Part shown: one piece after another, positions 1 to 8,722 of the stretch | Layout: each line of letters begins with the position of its first letter | How positions within the stretch are numbered: the first letter of the stretch is position 1 | Source: Pseudomonas hunanensis | Lineage (GTDB): Bacteria > Pseudomonadota > Gammaproteobacteria > Pseudomonadales > Pseudomonadaceae | Assembly (NCBI RefSeq): GCF_013393325.1 | Contig: NZ_QJRC01000094.1 | Coordinates: forward strand, 216,484-280,483 | Direction: 5' to 3' | DNA: 64,000 nt | Translations under genes and position numbers: made by a program | The notes under the pieces: generated by a model | Databases searched by the model: none | Told to the model about the DNA's origin: nothing | The model's input: the letters and a program-made list of their open reading frames with translations, nothing else

Positions 1-2
1 CA

Positions 3-1028
3 GAACTGCTCGACACCTGGCAAGCGCAGTTGCCCAAGGATGCGCCGAACCATTTCGCCCTGAACATCCTGCCGGATGACCGCGAACCGTTCGCTCAACG
101 CCTGCACCAGGTCAACGCCACTTCAGCGCCGCTGTACCCGGTGACGCCCGGGCGCCTGGTGCAGATCAACGAGCAGCCGGTACAGCAGATCGTCAGCAAG
201 GACTCGGCAGGCGAGCGCGCCGTACAGCGCGACCTCAGCCTGACCTGGGCCGCCGAATTGCCCGAAGGCAACGCGCTGACCGCCGGCAGCTGGTGGCAAG
301 CCTTGCCAGCCGACAACGAAATCCCCGGGGTATCGGTGGAAGCGGAACTGGCCAGCAGCCTGAAACTGCACCTGGGCGACCTGCTGACCTTCGACATCGG
401 CGGCCAGCAGCGCCAGGCCCGCGTCAGCAGCCTGCGTAGCGTGCACTGGGACAGCTTCCAGCCGAATTTCTACATGATCTTCCAGCCCGGCACGCTACAA
501 GGGCTGCCGACCACCTACCTGACCAGCTTCTACCTGGCACCGGGGCATGACCTGGATGTGGTGGCGCTGTCACGGGCGTTTCCGGCAGTGACCATCCTGC
601 AGGTGGATGCCTTGCTCGACCAGCTGCGCAGCATCCTCGCCCAGGTGACCCTGGCGGTGGAGTATGTGCTGCTGTTCGTACTGGCGGCCGGGCTGGCGGT
701 GCTGTTCGCAGGCTTGCAGGCCACACTGGACGAACGCATTCGCCAGGGCGCCTTGCTGCGCGCCCTGGGGGCGGCGCGGCCGTTGCTGGTCAAGGCTCGG
801 CGTATCGAATTCGGTTTGCTGGGAGCGGCCAGCGGGCTGTTGGCTGCAGTGGGCTGCGAACTGATTACCCTGGTGCTGTACCGCTACGCCTTTGACCTGC
901 AATGGAGCCCACATCCGTGGTTGCTGGTGTTGCCGCTTGCGGGGGCGTTGCTGGTGGGGGGTGCGGGGGTACTGGGGACGCGACGGGCCTTGAATGCTAG
1001 CCCGCTGGCGGTTCTACGCGACACTTGA
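3..1028 (+). CDS. FtsX/MacB-type ABC transporter permease (C-terminal part)
   Basis: The reading frame is open from the first bases of the window, so the 5' end lies upstream; the residues before the TTG at position 30 are in frame and coding-like. The visible part is about 340 residues. The first two thirds is a soluble, probably periplasmic domain. The last third has hydrophobic segments separated by the motif ERIRQGALLRALGA, typical of the cytoplasmic loop of FtsX-like permeases of the lipoprotein/LolCDE-MacB class. Such permeases work with an ATPase, presumably encoded upstream out of view. The gene ends just before a hairpin and converges with greB. The family is clear; the substrate is not. 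Confidence 0.85.
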   Translation, partial: ELLDTWQAQLPKDAPNHFALNILPDDREPFAQRLHQVNATSAPLYPVTPGRLVQINEQPVQQIVSKDSAGERAVQRDLSLTWAAELPEGNALTAGSWWQALPADNEIPGVSVEAELASSLKLHLGDLLTFDIGGQQRQARVSSLRSVHWDSFQPNFYMIFQPGTLQGLPTTYLTSFYLAPGHDLDVVALSRAFPAVTILQVDALLDQLRSILAQVTLAVEYVLLFVLAAGLAVLFAGLQATLDERIRQGALLRALGAARPLLVKARRIEFGLLGAASGLLAAVGCELITLVLYRYAFDLQWSPHPWLLVLPLAGALLVGGAGVLGTRRALNASPLAVLRDT

Positions 1029-1034
1029 TGGCTG

Positions 1035-1062
1035 CCTGTGCCCGCGAAGAGGCGGGCACAGG
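1035..1062. terminator. Hairpin between convergent permease and greB genes
   Basis: An 11-bp perfect stem (CCTGTGCCCGC / GCGGGCACAGG) with a 6-nt loop lies 7 bp after the permease stop and 14 bp from the greB stop. There is no clear T-tract. It could be a bidirectional terminator or a truncated REP-like palindrome; the core GCCCGCGAAGAGGCGGGC resembles P. putida intergenic repeats. Confidence 0.6.
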
Positions 1063-1075
1063 TAACGTCAACTCA

Positions 1076-1546
1076 TCACCCGTAGCTGATGCTGTTCACA
1101 TACCAGGTCGCTTCACCAGTAGGTGTATGCACCACCACCTCATCGCCCTCCTCCTTCTTCAACAAGGCGCGGGCCATGGGCGAGTCGATCGAAATGTAAT
1201 CGTTGCGCCCGTAGATCTCGTCATAGCCGACAATGCGAAACTTCATGGTCTCGCCCTCATCGTTCTCGATTTCGACCCAGGCACCGAAAAACACTTTGCC
1301 CTCCTGCTGCGGCGAGTACGCCACCACCTTCACATCTTCAAGGCGCTTGCGCAGGTAACGCACTCGGCGGTCGATTTCGCGCAGTAGCTTCTTGTTGTAC
1401 TGATAGTCGGCGTTCTCGCTACGGTCTCCCAGCGACGCCGCCCAGGCGACTTTCTGGGTGATTTCCGGCCGATACACCCGCCACAGGTGGTCCAGCTCCT
1501 TCTTCAGCGCCTCATGGCCTTCCGTGGTGATGATGTTGGTGCTCAA
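1076..1546 (-). CDS. greB: Transcription elongation factor GreB
   Basis: Cleavage factor that inserts into the RNA polymerase secondary channel and rescues backtracked complexes. The 156 residues match the GreB length. The N-terminal coiled coil carries the acidic tip GDRSENADY with D41 and E44, the residues that assist Mg2+ binding at the polymerase active site. The C-terminal globular domain ends the protein. The start is a TTG codon: the family N-terminus MSTNIITTEG begins exactly there, a GGAG lies 7 bases upstream, and no in-frame ATG is nearby. It follows the 102-residue gene at 1558-1866 by 11 bp and is probably co-transcribed with it. GreB is preferred to GreA because of its length and basic central region. 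Confidence 0.95.
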   Translation of the reverse strand: MSTNIITTEGHEALKKELDHLWRVYRPEITQKVAWAASLGDRSENADYQYNKKLLREIDRRVRYLRKRLEDVKVVAYSPQQEGKVFFGAWVEIENDEGETMKFRIVGYDEIYGRNDYISIDSPMARALLKKEEGDEVVVHTPTGEATWYVNSISYG

Positions 1547-1557
1547 CAGCGCACTCC

Positions 1558-1866
1558 TCAGCGGCGGGTAATCAGGCCTTGGCGCGCGATGCGGGTGAGG
1601 TGGCCGATGACTTCGGCAGCCTCCTCCAGCGCTGGCGCCTGGATCACGGCCAGGTCGAAACGGTCAGTGCCATACTGCGCGAGGTAGCAGCCGCTATCGG
1701 CGAACTGAATCAGAAAGGCACGCGCCTGGCCCTTGCGCCGTGACAGGCCTTCGAGATGACGCAAAAGGGTGGGCTGATGCTGGCCGCCGAGCAGGATGCG
1801 CGGTGTGCGGGCCGCCTGGTTGGCAGGCAAAGGGCTCAAACAGACACTGGTACGTGGGCAACTCAT
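1558..1866 (-). CDS. Conserved hypothetical protein, 102 residues
   Basis: A small soluble protein with no recognised domain and no signal peptide or membrane segment. The ATG start has a GGAGAG ribosome binding site about 7 bases upstream. The C-terminal half (residues 50-100) is acidic/hydrophobic and helix-like, while the N-terminus is basic and Pro-rich. It lies 11 bp upstream of greB on the same strand, so the two are probably one transcript. I do not recognise a function. It is called real because of the ribosome binding site, the tight spacing to greB and the absence of a better frame on either strand. Confidence 0.65.
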   Translation of the reverse strand: MSCPRTSVCLSPLPANQAARTPRILLGGQHQPTLLRHLEGLSRRKGQARAFLIQFADSGCYLAQYGTDRFDLAVIQAPALEEAAEVIGHLTRIARQGLITRR

Positions 1867-2019
1867 GGAGCTTCTCTCCGCCTCGCGAATCCCGCTGGGC
1901 AGCGGTGGGAGGCGTCACCGAACCAGCGCTTTAGCGGTATTTCGGATGGCCCGGAGGTGGGGCTTTCCTGCGCCCCGCAAGTAGCTGTTTAAATCGGCGC
2001 AGGCGGTATGCTAGAGCTA

Positions 2020-2083
2020 CAAGCGGCAAGATACAAGCCTCAAACCGATCACTTTCGGCTTGAGGCTTGTATCTTGCCGCTTG
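2020..2083. repeat. 64-nt near-perfect palindrome
   Basis: Two perfectly complementary 24-nt arms (2020-2043 and 2060-2083, beginning CAAGCGGCAAGATACAAGCC) flank a 16-nt loop that itself contains CCGA...TCGG. It sits 7 bp after the doxX stop. As RNA it would form a very stable hairpin, so it probably terminates or stabilises the doxX transcript. The CAAGCGGCAAG-like words recur in Pseudomonas intergenic regions, so it may belong to a dispersed repeat family. Confidence 0.8.
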
Positions 2084-2090
2084 CGCAGTA

Positions 2091-2528
2091 TCAGCGGGCG
2101 ATCAGGCGGTCGAGCGAGAAGCGGCCTGCGCCTTCGATCATGACGGCAACGGTACCGGCCAGCAGCGCCAAGGCGAACTCATAGCCGTTGTTGGACATGA
2201 ACAGGCCATTGCCGATGTGCACCGAGAAGATCGCCACCACCAAGGTCACGGTCAGCGCCAGCGCCGCTGGACGAGCCAGCAGGCCAACCACCAGAGCCAG
2301 GCCGCCGAAGAACTCGGCACTACCGGACAGCAGGGCCATCAGGTAACCCGGGGCCAGGCCGATGCTTTCCATCCATTGGCCGGTGCCTTCCAGGCCATAG
2401 CCACCGAACAGGCCGAAGAGTTTTTGCGCACCATGCGCCATGAAAATGATGCCGACCAGGATGCGGATAACGCTGAGGCCAGCGCCAGCACGGGTAGAGA
2501 ACAGGGCGTTGAGGGTAGTGTTGTTCAT
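2091..2528 (-). CDS. DoxX family membrane protein
   Basis: A 145-residue integral membrane protein with four hydrophobic helices. It has the DoxX signatures RILVGIIFMAHGAQKLFG at residues 20-37 and a central GSAEFFGGLALVVGLL segment. DoxX-family proteins (including YphA and MhqP-like members) are often linked to oxidoreductase or thiol/quinone stress functions, but the activity of this subgroup is uncertain. The ATG at 2528 is chosen because an AAGGA lies 8 bases upstream and the first helix follows directly; a longer in-frame extension would add a non-conserved stretch. It is a single gene, ending next to the long palindrome at 2020-2083. Confidence 0.88.
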   Translation of the reverse strand: MNNTTLNALFSTRAGAGLSVIRILVGIIFMAHGAQKLFGLFGGYGLEGTGQWMESIGLAPGYLMALLSGSAEFFGGLALVVGLLARPAALALTVTLVVAIFSVHIGNGLFMSNNGYEFALALLAGTVAVMIEGAGRFSLDRLIAR

Positions 2529-2641
2529 GTCGGAGCGTCCTTGAAGCGAGGAAGTTGTGTTGGGATGGGCGCCATCATAATCAATTCTACTGATATGAAA
2601 ATCGCAAAAAGCCCAACATAACAATCTACAAATTCGATACA

Positions 2642-4084
2642 TCAACGCTTCGCTACGCGCTCCAGCGCGACCCGTTCGCGGTTGAACGCCAGGTAGTATT
2701 TGTTGACGCTGTTGACGAAATTGACTGGCCCCATACCCACCTGCTCCATGGCGATGCGTTCGGTCTGGAAAAACCACTGGTTACCGTTGAGCCCACGCCG
2801 CCGAGCCTCGGCGCGCATGGCCTGGACCCGCTCGGGGCCAAGATTGTAGGCTGCCAGCACAAAGGCCATGCGCTCACGCTCGTTGATCTTGGCACTGGCG
2901 AAGAACTTGCGCCGGATAAGCGCCAGGTATCGAGCACTGGCCTGGACATTGCCATCCACCGTCGCGGTGTTGCTCACCCCCACGCGCTGGGCGGCCGAAG
3001 GGGTGATCTGCATCAGGCCATGGGCACCACCGGTGCCGCGTGCGGCCGGGTTGAGCGTCGACTCCTTGAAGGCCAGCGCAGCCAGGTTGAGCCAGTCGAT
3101 CTGCTGCGCCTGACCATGCTTCTGCAGCACCGCCCGCACCGAGGCCAGGCGCTGGCGGTCCTTGCTGGCCAACGGGTTGTGCACCCGATACTGACGGCGG
3201 TAGATGCGCTCGAACGCGGCATCCTGGTTGTCAGGCGCGCGGTAACCTTGCAGGAAGTGATCGACTGTCGCCAACAATTGCGGCGCATCACGCCCCACAT
3301 ACCAGCGCATGGCTTGCGGCGCCCCCAGGTGCACCCGGCTGTCCAGGCGCAGCCGCGGCATAACCCGCGCCCATCGGCGGGCAATAGGCTGCTCGACTAC
3401 GGTCAGGTGGTAGATGCCAGCCTGTACCATCTCCAGCACGTCCTCCACCGCCAGCGTCGAATCGACCCACTCCACCTTGATTGGCGGCCGCTTGCGCAGC
3501 GCCAGTTGCTGGTTGACCTGCTGGATCATTGGCCCGGCGGCGCTGGCGCTGGTCAAGGCCACGGTACGCCCGGACAACTGCTCGACCTTGCTGAAGCTTC
3601 GCTCGCCTTTACGCCCGACCAGCATCAACGGCACCTGGTCGAGTATCGGCGCACTGCTGCTGACGCCGCGCACCGTGCTGGGGTCGAGCAGTTCGCCAGG
3701 CGCAGCCAGGTCACCCTCGCCACGGGCCAAGGCGCCCAGCAACTGCTCCTTGGCCCTTGGGATGAGTTTCAGCTGGATCTGCTGGTCGTCGTCGGTACGA
3801 GCATTGAGGTAATGCTCCAGGGCACGCAGGCGATAATACTCAATGCCGACCGGCTCGCCCTTGACTTCACCCGAGCTGTTGCGGCTTTGGTTGACCAGCA
3901 CCCGCAGCACTTTGCTGGTGCGAATCTGCTGCAGGTCACGCACCTTGGCTGGCGGAATATTCTGCTGCGGCCCCGGCGCGCGCGCCTGTGCCGGACCGGC
4001 AAGGACCAGCCCAAGCGTCAGCAGGAAAACAAGCCAGCATCGCAGCATGCGCAAACGTGTCCGTGGTCGGTGGGCGGCATCCAT
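2642..4084 (-). CDS. MltF-like membrane-bound lytic murein transglycosylase
   Basis: A periplasmic, peptidoglycan-cleaving enzyme of 480 residues. It has an N-terminal signal/anchor segment (LRCWLVFLLTLGLVLAG, residues 13-30), then a solute-binding-protein-like domain of the SBP_bac_3 type (about 60-290), then a lysozyme-like SLT domain (about 325-460). The SLT domain has the catalytic Glu in FKESTLNP and the motifs GAHGLMQITP and AYNLGP. This two-domain order is that of E. coli MltF (518 aa). The start at 4084 gives a short basic N-region before the hydrophobic core; starts at 4135 or 4048 are also possible. It is divergent from tatD. Confidence 0.88.
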   Translation of the reverse strand: MDAAHRPRTRLRMLRCWLVFLLTLGLVLAGPAQARAPGPQQNIPPAKVRDLQQIRTSKVLRVLVNQSRNSSGEVKGEPVGIEYYRLRALEHYLNARTDDDQQIQLKLIPRAKEQLLGALARGEGDLAAPGELLDPSTVRGVSSSAPILDQVPLMLVGRKGERSFSKVEQLSGRTVALTSASAAGPMIQQVNQQLALRKRPPIKVEWVDSTLAVEDVLEMVQAGIYHLTVVEQPIARRWARVMPRLRLDSRVHLGAPQAMRWYVGRDAPQLLATVDHFLQGYRAPDNQDAAFERIYRRQYRVHNPLASKDRQRLASVRAVLQKHGQAQQIDWLNLAALAFKESTLNPAARGTGGAHGLMQITPSAAQRVGVSNTATVDGNVQASARYLALIRRKFFASAKINERERMAFVLAAYNLGPERVQAMRAEARRRGLNGNQWFFQTERIAMEQVGMGPVNFVNSVNKYYLAFNRERVALERVAKR

Positions 4085-4205
4085 GGGTTGCACCGCCAAG
4101 TGATAAATGACGGTAAAAGACCACGGCAACAGCATGAAGTTCTTGGTTTTTTCAGAAAAACGCGGTTTTTGCTATGCTGGCCGCCCCGCGGCACGAGATA
4201 GCACC

Positions 4206-5000
4206 ATGCAACTGATCGATATCGGCGTCAACCTGACCAACAGCAGTTTCCACGACCAACAGGCAGCAATCGTCGAGCGCGCACTTGAGGCCGGGGTTAC
4301 GCAAATGGTGCTGACAGGCACTAGCCTGGCCGTCAGCGAACAGGCGTTGGCGCTGTGCCAGCAGCTGGACCCGAACAGTGCGCACCTGTTCGCCACGGCC
4401 GGCGTGCACCCTCATGACGCCAAAGCCTGGGATGCCGACAGCGAGCGCCAGCTGCGCCTGTTGCTGAATGAACCGCGCGTGCGCGCCGTGGGCGAATGCG
4501 GCCTGGATTTCAACCGCGACTTCTCCCCTCGCCCGCTGCAGGAAAAAGCCCTGGAAGCCCAGCTGGCCCTGGCTGTGGAGCTGCGCCTGCCGGTGTTCCT
4601 GCACGAGCGTGATGCCAGCGAACGCTTGCTGGCAATCCTCAAGGATTACCGCGACCACTTGACCGGCGCGGTGGTGCACTGCTTTACCGGTGAGCGCGAA
4701 GCACTGTTCGCCTATCTGGACATGGACCTGCATATCGGCATTACGGGCTGGATTTGCGACGAACGCCGCGGCACCCACCTGCACCCTCTGGTAGGCAACA
4801 TTGCGCAAGGCCGGCTGATGCTGGAAAGCGACGCGCCCTACCTGCTGCCGCGCAGCCTGCGGCCCAAGCCGAAAAACGGCCGTAACGAGCCGGCGTTTCT
4901 GCCGGAGGTCTTGCGCGAAGTGGCCCTGCATCGAGGTGAGTCGGCCGAGCAGACCGCGGCGCATACCACAGCGACGGCGCGGGCATTTTTCCAAATCTGA
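4206..5000 (+). CDS. tatD: TatD family metal-dependent hydrolase/nuclease
   Basis: A cytoplasmic TIM-barrel metallohydrolase of 264 residues. It matches the true TatD subfamily rather than YcfH/YjjV: the start is DIGVNLTN instead of D-x-H-x-H, followed by TAGVHPHDAK, GECGLDFNR, HCFTGEREA, GITGWICDERRG and ESDAPYLLPR. These supply the metal ligands and catalytic Asp. E. coli TatD is a 3'-5' exonuclease acting on single-stranded DNA/RNA and has been linked to DNA repair. The ATG at 4206 is chosen because the family N-terminus MQLIDIGVN begins there. It is divergent from the lytic transglycosylase gene and followed by a chemoreceptor gene. Confidence 0.93.
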   Translation: MQLIDIGVNLTNSSFHDQQAAIVERALEAGVTQMVLTGTSLAVSEQALALCQQLDPNSAHLFATAGVHPHDAKAWDADSERQLRLLLNEPRVRAVGECGLDFNRDFSPRPLQEKALEAQLALAVELRLPVFLHERDASERLLAILKDYRDHLTGAVVHCFTGEREALFAYLDMDLHIGITGWICDERRGTHLHPLVGNIAQGRLMLESDAPYLLPRSLRPKPKNGRNEPAFLPEVLREVALHRGESAEQTAAHTTATARAFFQI

Positions 5001-5094
5001 ATTTGACGCATATCAACAACGGACCTGAGTGATACAGGCACAATGATGGCACCTTGCCAATATTGTTTCCGCTCAACTCAGAGAAGACCTGCCC

Positions 5095-6573
5095 ATGGGT
5101 GCCTGGCTTAGCAACGTTTCCTTGAAGTACAAATTCTGGGCCGTCAACGCGGTGGCCTTTGTGACCACCTTGCTGCTGGTGCTGTATGCCGTGCACCTGG
5201 AGCAACGCGCACGCGCCGAGGCAGCGCAGGAGCAAGCGGCCGCGCAAGCCCAGTTGTTGGCTGCCTGGCCGGCCGGGCAAGCACTGCCGCGCCCGGCCAA
5301 CGTCATCAGCTGGTCGGCCGGGCAAACGCCAACCTTCGCCGGTGAGGCCCTTGAAGCCCTGCGCAACGCCCAGGGCTGGGTTGCACTGCCCAGCGCCTGG
5401 GTCCTCGGTGACAACCCGCTGCGCGGCGCACAGGTACTGCGCAACGGCGACCAGCAGGTTGCCGTGCTGGCCCAGTCGCCCAGCCTGCGCCAGGTATTCT
5501 TCGATCGCTTCAGCAATTACGCGGTGTGCGTGCTGATATTGATGCTGGCCATGCTCGGCGCCTCACAACTGCTGATCCGCTTCCTGCTCAGCCAGCTCAA
5601 TACCCTCAAGGACGTGATGCTGCACGTGGAAAAAACCGGCGACCTGGCGGCTCGGGTACCGCTAGCCTGTGGCGACGAGGTCGGCCAGATGGCCGGGGCC
5701 TTCAACGCCATGCAGGCAACCTATCACCGCGTGGTCAGCACCGTCGCCCATACCGCTGCACAGTTGGACTCAGGTGCCGCACGCCTGGCCGCCAGCATGA
5801 GCGACGTGCGCCACGGCATGCTTGGCCAACAGAGCGAGACCGATCAAGCGGCCACCGCCATCAACGAAATGTCGGCGACGGTGCACCACATTGCCCAGCA
5901 CGCCGGCGCCACCCGCGACTTGTCACAATCCGCCGACACCCTGGCCGGCAGTGGCAAAGAGGTGGTCAGCCGGGTGCAGGATTCGATTTCCGGGCTTTCC
6001 AGCGGCGTGCAGCAAACTGCCGAGATGATTCGTCAGCTGGCTGAAGACAGCCAGAAAATCAACGGCGTGGTCAGTGTGATCCACAGTATTGCCGAACAGA
6101 CCAACCTGCTGGCGCTCAACGCCGCCATCGAAGCAGCGCGCGCCGGTGACTTGGGGCGCGGCTTTGCCGTGGTGGCCGATGAAGTGCGCAACCTGGCCAA
6201 ACGCGTGCAATCCTCCACAGACGAGATCACCACCATGGTTTCGGCCCTGCAGTCGGGCACCCGCGATGCAGTGGAGTTCATGCAGGAAAGCTCGTACAAG
6301 GCCGACGACTGCGTGCGCCAGGCACAGGAAGCCGGTGAGGCGCTGGCCGAAATCACCGGTGCCGTGGCGCAAATGCGCGAAAGCAATACCCAGATTGCTG
6401 TGGCGGCCGAGCAGCAAAGCCAGGTGGCCGAGGAAATGAACCGCGCGGTGGTGAGCATCCGCGATGTCACCGAGCAGACTGTGCAGCAGACAGTGAGCTC
6501 GGCGACCACCAGCAGCGAACTGGCGACCCTGGCAGGCGAACTGAGCAAAGCCATTGGCCAGCTCAAGCTATAG
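5095..6573 (+). CDS. Methyl-accepting chemotaxis protein with short periplasmic domain
   Basis: A chemoreceptor of 492 residues. It has one membrane helix (about 15-35), a short periplasmic region of about 110 residues, a second helix (about 145-165), a HAMP domain (about 165-220) and a long signalling coiled coil. The hairpin tip contains EQTNLLALNAAIEAARAG and GFAVVADEVRNLAK, which bind CheW and CheA. The sensory region is too small for a dCache domain and lacks the amino acid binding motif, so the ligand is unknown. It is a single gene; no convincing FliA promoter was found in the 94 bp upstream. Confidence 0.93.
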   Translation: MGAWLSNVSLKYKFWAVNAVAFVTTLLLVLYAVHLEQRARAEAAQEQAAAQAQLLAAWPAGQALPRPANVISWSAGQTPTFAGEALEALRNAQGWVALPSAWVLGDNPLRGAQVLRNGDQQVAVLAQSPSLRQVFFDRFSNYAVCVLILMLAMLGASQLLIRFLLSQLNTLKDVMLHVEKTGDLAARVPLACGDEVGQMAGAFNAMQATYHRVVSTVAHTAAQLDSGAARLAASMSDVRHGMLGQQSETDQAATAINEMSATVHHIAQHAGATRDLSQSADTLAGSGKEVVSRVQDSISGLSSGVQQTAEMIRQLAEDSQKINGVVSVIHSIAEQTNLLALNAAIEAARAGDLGRGFAVVADEVRNLAKRVQSSTDEITTMVSALQSGTRDAVEFMQESSYKADDCVRQAQEAGEALAEITGAVAQMRESNTQIAVAAEQQSQVAEEMNRAVVSIRDVTEQTVQQTVSSATTSSELATLAGELSKAIGQLKL

Positions 6574-6594
6574 CCACCATAGCCAGCCTCGATT

Positions 6595-6612
6595 GGCCCC
6601 CGCTCGGGGGCC
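6595..6612 (+). terminator. GC-rich hairpin after chemoreceptor gene
   Basis: GGCCCCC-GCTC-GGGGGCC, a 7-bp perfect stem with a tetraloop, lies 22 bp after the stop codon. It lacks a T-tract, so it is only a possible terminator. Confidence 0.4.
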
Positions 6613-6648
6613 GCACTAAGCTTTGGGCATGACCGAGAGGAATTACCC

Positions 6649-7017
6649 ATGAGCAAACGCCTGCCCAACCTGCCCGCCTGGCAATGGCGCGGCTACCACC
6701 ATAACCACCGCCACCCGACCAATCTGGTGCTGCACCTGATTGCCGTGCCGTTGTTCATCCTGGGGGCTCTGCTGGTGCTGTCCGGCCTCTTCGGTCTCGA
6801 CCTGGGCCAGATCGCGGTGGGTATCATTGCCTTGATCGCCGGCCTCGGCCTGCAGCGCCATGGCCACCGCCTGGAAGCCGAACAGCCCGAGCCATTCGCC
6901 AACCGCCAGGATGCCATGCAACGCTTACTGACCGAGCAGTTCATCACCTTCCCGCGCTTTGTACTCAGCGGGGCTTGGTGGAAGGCCTGGCGGGAGCGGC
7001 ACAAGCACCGCCATTGA
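6649..7017 (+). CDS. Mpo1-like (DUF962 / YGL010w-like) membrane protein
   Basis: A 122-residue protein with two central hydrophobic helices (about 27-45 and 48-66). Histidine-rich ends include YHHNHRHPTN near residue 18 and a C-terminal RERHKHRH. This pattern fits the Mpo1-like family, whose yeast founder is an Fe(II)-dependent 2-hydroxy fatty acid dioxygenase. The conserved histidines are the candidate iron ligands, but the bacterial substrate is not known. The start is the ATG at 6649, 6 bases after a GAGAGGAA ribosome binding site. It is downstream of the chemoreceptor gene and convergent with the thioesterase gene. Confidence 0.8.
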   Translation: MSKRLPNLPAWQWRGYHHNHRHPTNLVLHLIAVPLFILGALLVLSGLFGLDLGQIAVGIIALIAGLGLQRHGHRLEAEQPEPFANRQDAMQRLLTEQFITFPRFVLSGAWWKAWRERHKHRH

Positions 7018-7053
7018 CGTGACGATCATGCGCGCAATCGCTGTGGTTACGGG

Positions 7054-7851
7054 TTAGGCAAACACGGTGACGGTCTGGCGGCTCAAGGCCAGCAATTCAC
7101 CCCCTGCGGTCCACAACGCCGCAGCAGCATGCCCATAACCATCCCGCGCATGCTCGGTCTCTACGCAATACCGGCACCAGTCCAGGGTCGATAGCTTCGC
7201 TGTGGGCTGAATGAATTCGATGGTCCAGGTCAGCGTGCTGCCCGCTGCGGGCTGCTTGAGAAACGGCATCAGGCTCGGTGGCCAGGCATCGACCAACGCC
7301 AGCAGGTGCGTTTCGTTGACCTGTTCTTCAGCCACATCCCGCAACCGTACCCAGCCCCCCATCTTGCGCGACTGATTGCCACTGAACGGCAACCCGCCCA
7401 CTGCCCAGCGCAATGCCACGTGCCGCATGAACTCTGGGGTAACGCCTTTGATGTACGGTAACTCGGGAGCTGCATCATCGAGTGCCGGCATTTCCATTGC
7501 CGGTAATGCTGGCACTTCGACCACCGAAGGCCGGCCTGCACCGAAATTGCCCTGTACCAGCGTCACAACCTGGCCATCCTGAACGGCGCGGCCCAGCAAG
7601 GTGCTGACTGCCTTGCCTTCACGCAGCACCTCCACCTCGAAGCGGATCGGCACATCTGCCGCCGCTGGCGCCACAAAGCTGATGGCCAGCGAGCGTACCG
7701 GGCGGCTGTCGCTTAGTTTCAGGCGCATGGTTTCATAGACCATTGCCGCCATCAGCCCGCCAAAGGCAGCGCGGCCCTGGGCCCAGCTGGGCGGGATACT
7801 GACGGAGTTCGGGTTGGCCCGCACGGCGTCGAGCAGTTGGTTGAAATTCAT
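7054..7851 (-). CDS. Acyl-CoA thioesterase family protein (double hotdog)
   Basis: 265 residues with the layout of two fused hotdog domains, as in TesB-like/4HBT_3 thioesterases. The first has WAQGRAAFGGLMAAMVYETM (about 23-42), the equivalent of the HGG-type substrate loop. The second has STLDWCRYCVETEHARDGYGHAAAALWTAGGELLALSRQ near the C-terminus. These enzymes hydrolyse acyl-CoA thioesters in the cytoplasm. The substrate chain length cannot be read from the sequence. The ATG at 7851 is the only sensible start. It stands alone between convergent and same-strand neighbours. Confidence 0.88.
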   Translation of the reverse strand: MNFNQLLDAVRANPNSVSIPPSWAQGRAAFGGLMAAMVYETMRLKLSDSRPVRSLAISFVAPAAADVPIRFEVEVLREGKAVSTLLGRAVQDGQVVTLVQGNFGAGRPSVVEVPALPAMEMPALDDAAPELPYIKGVTPEFMRHVALRWAVGGLPFSGNQSRKMGGWVRLRDVAEEQVNETHLLALVDAWPPSLMPFLKQPAAGSTLTWTIEFIQPTAKLSTLDWCRYCVETEHARDGYGHAAAALWTAGGELLALSRQTVTVFA

Positions 7852-7928
7852 TGGCCGGCTCCTGCCTGCAGCGAAAAAGGTCTGCCCATCCTAGCCAGCA
7901 AACCTCGGGGGATCAGCCCGCATTTCGG

Positions 7929-8708
7929 TCATTTTTCGGGCTGGCGCCGCGCCAGCGCCCGTTGCAGGGCATCGAGGGTCACATCCGATTGGCGCTCAGC
8001 CTCGTGCAGCTCATGCTCCCAAGCCGCCTTGCAGGGGGCCAGGTCGGCATGATCGCGCACTTGCAGCAGCCATTGCAGGCGGTCGTGCCAGTTGCCAAGG
8101 TCGCCCTGCGCCTGCTTCAGCAAACGCTGCAGTTTCTTGCCTGCATGGTTGAGCTGCGGGTATGCCTCATCGCCATAGCGCGCACGCTTGATCAGCAAAC
8201 GCAGCCGGTGACGATCGTGGGCCGGGTCCTGCAGCGCTTCGTTCAACCTGCGCCATTGCTTGACCAGGCGTTTGTCGATGCGCTTGCCCAGCGACTTGAC
8301 CAAACCCTCACGGCCTGCCGCACGCAGAAACAGTGGAAACGCGTCGACAATCGCCAGCACCCTTGCCAGCTGTGGGCTAGCAGCGACACTGGCGAAGGTT
8401 TTGTCACGCCCCTGAAGGCGCCGCTGGCCGGCCGCGGTTTGGCCGCGCCCGATCAGCTCAGCCGCCAGCACCTCGCGATCACGCAGCGGCGTGGTCAGGG
8501 TACCCAGCGCGCTGGCGGCATCTTCCAGTTGCTCCACGCCAGGCAGGCCGCGCAGCGGCCGCAGCAGGCTGCGCAGCCGGCGCAAGGTGATACGCAGGTC
8601 GTGCAAGGCCTCGCTGTCGGTATTGGCAGCCAAGCGCTCGCGACAGGCCAGCAGGCGCACCTGCACGGCCAGAATCTGAGCTACGACATGATCGAGCATG
8701 GCAGACAT
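7929..8708 (-). CDS. CHAD domain-containing protein
   Basis: 259 residues, all-helical and rich in His, Arg and Lys. The repeated pattern LHDLRITLRRLRSLLRPLRG (about 42-61) is the CHAD hallmark, and a second half-domain is present (about 150-240). CHAD proteins bind polyphosphate through the basic pore, often next to polyphosphate enzymes; no ppk or CYTH domain is seen here. The ATG at 8708 is chosen over the upstream in-frame TTG because AAGGAG lies 6 bases before it. It follows the lipoprotein gene (stop at 8723) by 14 bp, so the two are probably co-transcribed. Confidence 0.9.
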   Translation of the reverse strand: MSAMLDHVVAQILAVQVRLLACRERLAANTDSEALHDLRITLRRLRSLLRPLRGLPGVEQLEDAASALGTLTTPLRDREVLAAELIGRGQTAAGQRRLQGRDKTFASVAASPQLARVLAIVDAFPLFLRAAGREGLVKSLGKRIDKRLVKQWRRLNEALQDPAHDRHRLRLLIKRARYGDEAYPQLNHAGKKLQRLLKQAQGDLGNWHDRLQWLLQVRDHADLAPCKAAWEHELHEAERQSDVTLDALQRALARRQPEK

Positions 8709-8722
8709 TGGACGCTCCTTGG

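Noticed and set aside
5001..5094. GCCAATAT as a FliA promoter for the first chemoreceptor
   Set aside because: No -35 element at the right distance and a mismatch in the key GCCGAT core.
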